Below, one piece after another: positions 59,904 to 64,000 of a stretch of 64,000 bases of DNA. The notes under the pieces were generated by a model. That model saw only the letters and a list, made by a program, of their open reading frames with translations, searched no databases and had not been told where the DNA came from. The translations under genes were made by a program, and so were the position numbers. Positions within the stretch are counted from its first letter, which is position 1. Each line of letters opens with the position of its first letter. This DNA comes from Syntrophaceae bacterium (GTDB taxonomy: Bacteria; Desulfobacterota; Syntrophia; Syntrophales; Smithellaceae). Location: the NCBI GenBank assembly GCA_018436925.1, contig JAHDKI010000029.1, positions 1-64,000 on the forward strand, read 5' to 3'.

Positions 59904-62081
59904 TTATACGACTAATTTGTCGGCCTCTAACGGTTCTATCGAAATTCCCGTTTGCGGATCGTAATTTCCATACCAAACCATGAAACCCTGGGGCATTGTT
60001 TTACACATGTCGCTATTTTTAATAATAAAATGTCTGTAAACAGATACCGTGTAAACCTGCATTTTACGATAATCGTCTTTAGTTAAAAATTCTTTGTATT
60101 CTAGAGAATGAAGCAACTGTCTGCTTTCATCACTATAGTTATACATATAAAGCCCTTCTGTTGAATCGCGGATTATCCGGTAACAGTCGTTGACCGTTTT
60201 AAAATTGAAAGCCTTACGTGCTTCATTAATATTATACTGATCGGGGTTGATGTAAAGATTGACCACTTGAGCATAATACTTATTGAATGTATCCGGCTCA
60301 TGGAGCTTTTCAATATCCGCTCTGACAAATTCTTCAGTATGGTTTGCGCATGCAGAATATGTTTTGTCGGGCATTGCACTGTCTTGAAGCTTGAACAGAT
60401 ATACTCTGCCCCCTGAGGGACCTAACTTGTTTTCACGATTGCAACGGCCAGCCGCTTGAATAACGGCTTCTAGCGGAGCCAGGGCGCGCAAGACCACAGG
60501 GAAATCAAAATCGACGCCGGCCTCTATCAATTGTGTTGACGAAACAAGAATCTTACGTTTGGCAGTCAAATCTTCTCTGATGTTCTTGATAATAATTTTT
60601 CGATGATCAGGGCACATGCCCGTTGACAGATGGTACTTGTTTTCCCAATGGTCAAGGTTTCTAGCTAAATTAAAAAACTCAAGGGCCGGTTTTTTTGTAT
60701 TAAATATTACCAGTGCAGAAGTTCCTTTATCCGAAGTTGCTTTTAGAAGGTCTGATAAATCTATTGGCTCCAACTCATTGAGTAATTCATATTTAACCCT
60801 TCGTGTTTCTTTGTACATTTCAGCGGAATTGTTGATCAAAGGTTGGATGTTTTCTATGCCGTCAAAACTCTGCCGTTTTTCAAAAGCGGGTTGTGTCGCA
60901 GTGCAGAAGAGGAATGATGTCTTCATAATCGTTTGGACATCTTTGAGCATCTGAAGAGTCGGCAGAATTATATCTTTAGGCAACGTCTGTACTTCGTCAA
61001 ATATAACCGCAGACTCAGCAATGTTGTGAACTTTTCTGCTTTTGGATGGCCTGTTGCTAAAAAGGGATTCAAAGAATTGCACTGTGGTTGTCAATATAAT
61101 TGGATAATTCCAATTCTCGCAGGCCAGCTTTTTTCTTTGTTCAAGAAGAGAATAATATCCGTCATCATCCCTACCGAATGTATCATCTTCATTAAAACTG
61201 GAATGATGCTCAAGGACCCATTCATCACCGAATATCTCCTTCAATATCTGTGCTGTCTGATCAATGATATTTATAAAGGGTAGAACGATGATGATCCGTT
61301 TTAAGTTATTTGACTTCGCATGCCGCAAAGCCCAGGCTATGGATGTGAGTGTTTTTCCCATGCCGGTCGGTAATGATAAGGAATAAAACCCGCATGGTTG
61401 ACTGGCTTTTTGGAGTGCCTGACAACGTGCTTCATTTCTCAACTGGTTAATTGTACCTTCCTTGGGCTTTCCGGAAAATTCAGCCTCCAGTTTGCTTATC
61501 ATTTCTTCAATAGGCAAGGAGATATCAGAGCGTACTTCGGAAATTCCTTTATCAAAGTGCTTTTCAGTTGAAAGCCAGTCGCTATCTGTTAAAGCACTGA
61601 ACAAATATCTTATGAAAACTTCACGGCGTGAAGGAGTTTTGGCAATTTCATCTGAAAGTTTTTGGGGTAACTCCCTTTGATTTATCGGATTTTCTTCAAG
61701 GAACCGTAACGCAACCTTTCCAAATTCTTCTATTTCATTACGCTTGAATGGCTCAGTGTCAACCTTCCATATTGAATTATCTGGAATACCTTTGTGATGG
61801 CCATCAATTGCAAAAGATGCTTCCAGCATGCGCTTGGACCGTGCATATCCTGCCCCCCATGAGGCGTGAGGAACGCTGCCACGTTTACCGCCATTCCGGA
61901 TATATTCTTGGAAGGCAGCATGGTATTTGCCTAAATCATGCAACAGACCGGCAAGATAGAAAATTGATTCATATTCTTTTTTCGAAGCAAAAGATGCTGA
62001 CAGTTCCGCAGTTTCTTTCAGATGCTTAGATAAAAGATGCGTTTCGTGAAAACTGTTTTCTGAATGCGCTATGTATTCCAT
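59904..62081 (-). CDS. cas3: Cas3 nuclease-helicase
   Basis: This 725-residue Cas3 has an N-terminal HD nuclease domain (HDLGKYHAAF, H48-D49), the Walker A LPTGMGKT near 241-245, the DEVQ box at about 362 and the C-terminal SSTQLIEAGVDFDFP and QAAGRCNREN helicase motifs. It is recruited by Cascade and degrades target DNA. First gene of the leftward operon; cas5c follows after 13 nt. Confidence 0.96.
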   Translation of the reverse strand: MEYIAHSENSFHETHLLSKHLKETAELSASFASKKEYESIFYLAGLLHDLGKYHAAFQEYIRNGGKRGSVPHASWGAGYARSKRMLEASFAIDGHHKGIPDNSIWKVDTEPFKRNEIEEFGKVALRFLEENPINQRELPQKLSDEIAKTPSRREVFIRYLFSALTDSDWLSTEKHFDKGISEVRSDISLPIEEMISKLEAEFSGKPKEGTINQLRNEARCQALQKASQPCGFYSLSLPTGMGKTLTSIAWALRHAKSNNLKRIIIVLPFINIIDQTAQILKEIFGDEWVLEHHSSFNEDDTFGRDDDGYYSLLEQRKKLACENWNYPIILTTTVQFFESLFSNRPSKSRKVHNIAESAVIFDEVQTLPKDIILPTLQMLKDVQTIMKTSFLFCTATQPAFEKRQSFDGIENIQPLINNSAEMYKETRRVKYELLNELEPIDLSDLLKATSDKGTSALVIFNTKKPALEFFNLARNLDHWENKYHLSTGMCPDHRKIIIKNIREDLTAKRKILVSSTQLIEAGVDFDFPVVLRALAPLEAVIQAAGRCNRENKLGPSGGRVYLFKLQDSAMPDKTYSACANHTEEFVRADIEKLHEPDTFNKYYAQVVNLYINPDQYNINEARKAFNFKTVNDCYRIIRDSTEGLYMYNYSDESRQLLHSLEYKEFLTKDDYRKMQVYTVSVYRHFIIKNSDMCKTMPQGFMVWYGNYDPQTGISIEPLEADKLVV

Positions 62082-62159
62082 TATTCTCGTCTTTCAGTCT
62101 CTGATCGATTTTTAGAGGACCTTTCTGTAACCTTTCCAGCAAACTGTTCCCAATATCCC

Positions 62160-62272
62160 GGATCGCTCGGGGAGCGATCCCTACATGTCTATCTCGGAAT
62201 ATTTTCACCCTTTCTTTGGAACGGTTACAAACCGTTCCCTACGTTGCGGAACAGTCACGACCGTTCCCTACA
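62160..62272. repeat. three REP-like hairpins upstream of cas3
   Basis: Three palindromes stand in a row: GGATCGCTC-GGG-GAGCGATCC (62160-62180), GGAACGGTT-ACA-AACCGTTCC (62218-62238) and an imperfect GGAACAGTC/GACCGTTCC (62248-62267). Each is followed by CTAC(A/G). The same hairpin-plus-CCCTAC pattern occurs in the two repeats around the HEPN-MNT genes. Confidence 0.75.
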
Positions 62273-62307
62273 TTTTGCCACTGCTGGCGTGTTGCGACTC
62301 AGGGTTA

Positions 62308-62350
62308 TTACCTAATTCATTACCTAGTTAAATAGGTATTACCTAATTCA
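62308..62350. promoter_or_regulatory. TACCTA repeat cluster upstream of the cas operon
   Basis: TTACCTAATTCA occurs twice (62308-62319 and 62339-62350), 31 bp apart, flanking an inverted TACCTA-GTTAAA-TAGGTA (62321-62338). This might be an operator for the leftward cas transcript or for the nearby genes. No clear promoter boxes were found around it. Confidence 0.45.
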
Positions 62351-62483
62351 GCTTCTGCTGATTGTGTAAATTTAAAATCCTCCCCGACCCTCCTCGCGCC
62401 ACCTTTAGGTGGTTAGAAAAGGAGGGCCACTGCGCCTGCGGCGCCATCCACCCCGCCCCTCATTGCGCCACGCGCCTTGCTCC

Positions 62484-62588
62484 ACTTAATATTTAAAACT
62501 GAACACGGAACACTTAAAACCATCTTTTCTGCCCTTGAACCTTGCACCTCGCACCTTTCGCCTTGATCCTTTTTCCCTGCCCCTATTC
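62484..62588. repeat. period-7 tract C
   Basis: Fifteen 7-nt units run in the same phase for 105 bp, first with ACTTAAW-type heads and then with CCTTNNN (for example CCTTGAA, CCTTGCA, CCTTTCG, CCTTGAT). No open frame is maintained across it. It lies 45 nt beyond the stop of the SEC-C gene. Confidence 0.8.
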
Positions 62589-62633
62589 TACTCCCCGTCC
62601 ACCCCCATCCGACGTCCCACCAGAAAAATATTT

Positions 62634-63368
62634 TCAGTTTGCGCCGCAGCACTTTTTGTATTTTCTGCCACTGCCGCAAGGGCACGGGTCATTGCGGCCG
62701 ACTTTTTGTTCACGCCTTACGGGCCCTGCATGCAAATCTTGAACACGACCGGAATGCATTTGCTTATGCAACATCGCGCCGTGGCGCTGCAAGGTCTCGA
62801 CGGATGCGGGAAGCAGTCCAAATACGAGAATTTTCAATTCATCTTCGCTTTTGGGTTCAGCGCCTGGCGCCGTCTCGAAAATCCCTTCTCTTTCCTCCGG
62901 CAGGGCCACGGCGGTCACGATGGCGGAGGCATTCATCACGTCGCGCATGTATTCCGAGGCATCCTCTTCTGAGGGGCCTTCCGCCATTCCCCAATGATGC
63001 GGTCTTAACGCCAGGGCCTTGAACAGACCACACGCCCAATCTTCCAGATCGGGAAACCAGTCCCGCGATATTTTATCGTAGTCAAAAGGGAAATGAAGCG
63101 TTTGATTCATCGATGCGGACATGAAGCGGTTGTAGATTTCCATCAGGTAGCCAATGCTTTGCTGCGCGCCTTTTTCATCGTCAAACATCGGCCCGTCGCC
63201 CCCGAAGACCACTGGAAACCACTGACTGGGCATGACAGGATCGGGTGTGATGGCCAGTCCGAAGAAAAAACCATGCAGCGCGACGGAATTGAAACTTTCA
63301 TCCGGATCGGCGGCATTGCACAAAATGGTTTCGAGTTTTTTTGCTTCTGTCTTTGTAAACATTTTCAT
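62634..63368 (-). CDS. UPF0149 (YecA-like) protein with C-terminal SEC-C metal-binding motif
   Basis: This 244-residue protein has an N-terminal UPF0149/YecA-like helical domain ([17 protein letters not shown] near residue 27; GWARGLF-type segment [12 protein letters not shown] near 110) and a C-terminal SEC-C zinc motif [19 protein letters not shown]. The SEC-C motif usually contacts SecB, ribosomes or RNA. It starts 4 nt after the WYL gene's stop, so the two form one unit. Function unknown. Confidence 0.88.
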   Translation of the reverse strand: MKMFTKTEAKKLETILCNAADPDESFNSVALHGFFFGLAITPDPVMPSQWFPVVFGGDGPMFDDEKGAQQSIGYLMEIYNRFMSASMNQTLHFPFDYDKISRDWFPDLEDWACGLFKALALRPHHWGMAEGPSEEDASEYMRDVMNASAIVTAVALPEEREGIFETAPGAEPKSEDELKILVFGLLPASVETLQRHGAMLHKQMHSGRVQDLHAGPVRREQKVGRNDPCPCGSGRKYKKCCGAN

Positions 63369-63372
63369 AAGG

Positions 63373-64000
63373 TCACCTGTACACTTTCTTCATTTTTTCA
63401 ATTTCTGCTTTCACATCGTCGCGCAGGGCTTTGGGTGACAGCACTTCCACCTGGGCGCCGTAGCGCAGGATTTCGCGCTTGATCTCCCGAAAGTCGGCCA
63501 CGGGAACGGTCAGGCACAGCCTTCCGTCTTTATCGATGGACACCTGCTGGTCGGGATGCCAGCTTTGTTCGGCGATCCACGGGGCGATGTCTTTGGCAAA
63601 ACGCAGGCAGACCTTCTTCGTTTCTTTTCCATGCAGAATGCCGAAGGTCCGCCGGATGTAATCTTTCACGCCTGCGGCCGACGCGCGGACGTCCATCGGC
63701 GCATCGGAAGGCGAAATCGACCGGATGCGCGACAAGACAAAATCGCGCAGTTCGTTTTTCACCCGGCAAAAGGCGACGATATGCCAGGTGCCCATGTAGG
63801 AAAGCAGATGCAACGGCAGAATGTCGCGAACGCTGTGGCGGTTCGAATGCGGCGAGTAGTATTCAATCCTCAAGGAACGCCCCTTCAACAGGGCCTCCAG
63901 CATGCGGTGGAAGATCGGTTCGCCCGTGCGGGCGTAGGCGATGTTTTTGACGGAAATTTTTTCGGCCAGATTATCGATGTTGAACTTGTCGGCTGTGTGC
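63373..64000 (-). CDS. WYL-domain transcriptional regulator (partial, runs off the window)
   Basis: The frame is open to the right edge, so the N-terminus with the expected helix-turn-helix is outside. The visible 208 residues are the WYL domain ([20 protein letters not shown], then [20 protein letters not shown]) and the C-terminal extension ([25 protein letters not shown]). WYL regulators bind nucleic-acid ligands and often control CRISPR or other defence loci. It lies 1.3 kb upstream of cas3 in the same orientation. Confidence 0.88.
   Translation of the reverse strand, partial: HTADKFNIDNLAEKISVKNIAYARTGEPIFHRMLEALLKGRSLRIEYYSPHSNRHSVRDILPLHLLSYMGTWHIVAFCRVKNELRDFVLSRIRSISPSDAPMDVRASAAGVKDYIRRTFGILHGKETKKVCLRFAKDIAPWIAEQSWHPDQQVSIDKDGRLCLTVPVADFREIKREILRYGAQVEVLSPKALRDDVKAEIEKMKKVYR

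Noticed and set aside
49993..62081. Search for cas6 or a second CRISPR subtype
   Set aside because: No Cas6-like frame was found; type I-C uses Cas5c for processing, so none is needed.
62026..62208. 60-codon leftward frame reading ERLQKGPLKIDQRLKDE across the cas3 start
   Set aside because: It overlaps cas3 in another frame and includes a REP hairpin; could be a remnant but is not supportable as a gene.

Overview
The window is a GC-rich chromosomal stretch, apparently from an anaerobic bacterium of the Desulfobacterota type (the former Deltaproteobacteria, Syntrophales-like). This is inferred from gene content: many acyl-CoA enzymes, an acetyl-CoA-transferase-type protein fused to a GNAT domain, an EFR1-type ferredoxin-flavodoxin, orphan LivK-type binding proteins, BamD and a 6-PAS HD-GYP protein. 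No rRNA or tRNA gene was recognised, so the lineage is not proven.

Layout. 1-5.3 kb: a strong sigma70 promoter driving two tandem phasin-like small proteins, a DUF374 acyltransferase, a kinase/P-loop fusion, bamD, trxA and a nucleoside phosphorylase. 5.3-10.5 kb: a 3-hydroxyacyl-CoA dehydrogenase, a TetR regulator, a nitronate monooxygenase preceded by an acyl-CoA dehydrogenase remnant, an alpha/beta hydrolase and a DUF1330 protein. Three copies of one palindromic operator tie these into a probable TetR regulon. 10.7-21.6 kb: a LivK-type binding protein, an AraC regulator, then a leftward run of acyl-CoA-linked genes (MBL hydrolase, acyl-CoA ligase, ACT protein, a two-repeat CQLG protein, CoA-transferase-GNAT, EFR1, CNNM transporter).

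21.7-29.5 kb is an accessory segment. It holds an MmeI-type single-chain restriction-modification enzyme, broken duplicates of its 3' end, a HEPN-MNT toxin-antitoxin pair, BIME-like repeats, and a MarR-controlled methyltransferase operon with two identical-half operators. 29.7-32.7 kb encodes the PAS/HD-GYP protein. 32.7-36.8 kb is an AT-rich decayed island with a GT-C-like membrane protein, a frameshifted flavoprotein remnant and a complete IS481-like insertion sequence with target duplication. 36.9-49.9 kb returns to housekeeping and acyl-CoA genes (MCP, CaiB transferase, HisF, GuaA ATP-PPase subunit, a second LivK-type protein, SDR, carboxyltransferase, AI-2E transporter, AsmA, LysE).

50.0-62.1 kb is a complete type I-C CRISPR-Cas locus. 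The genes cas3-cas5-cas8c-cas7-[four-helix-bundle]-cas4-[BRO-N/DinD-like]-cas1-cas2 run leftward and are followed by a leader and a 38-repeat array. The two bracketed genes sit inside the cas operon with 4-11 nt junctions, and both carry unusual palindromic or short-period inserts. Three further hairpins lie between cas4 and the BRO-like gene. The interference genes are AT-rich and the adaptation half is GC-richer, with a visible seam at the cas7/four-helix boundary. The window closes with a SEC-C/UPF0149 protein and a truncated WYL regulator that may be the locus's neighbours in regulation. The accessory-gene-bearing adaptation module with its palindromic inserts is the most unusual structure seen.
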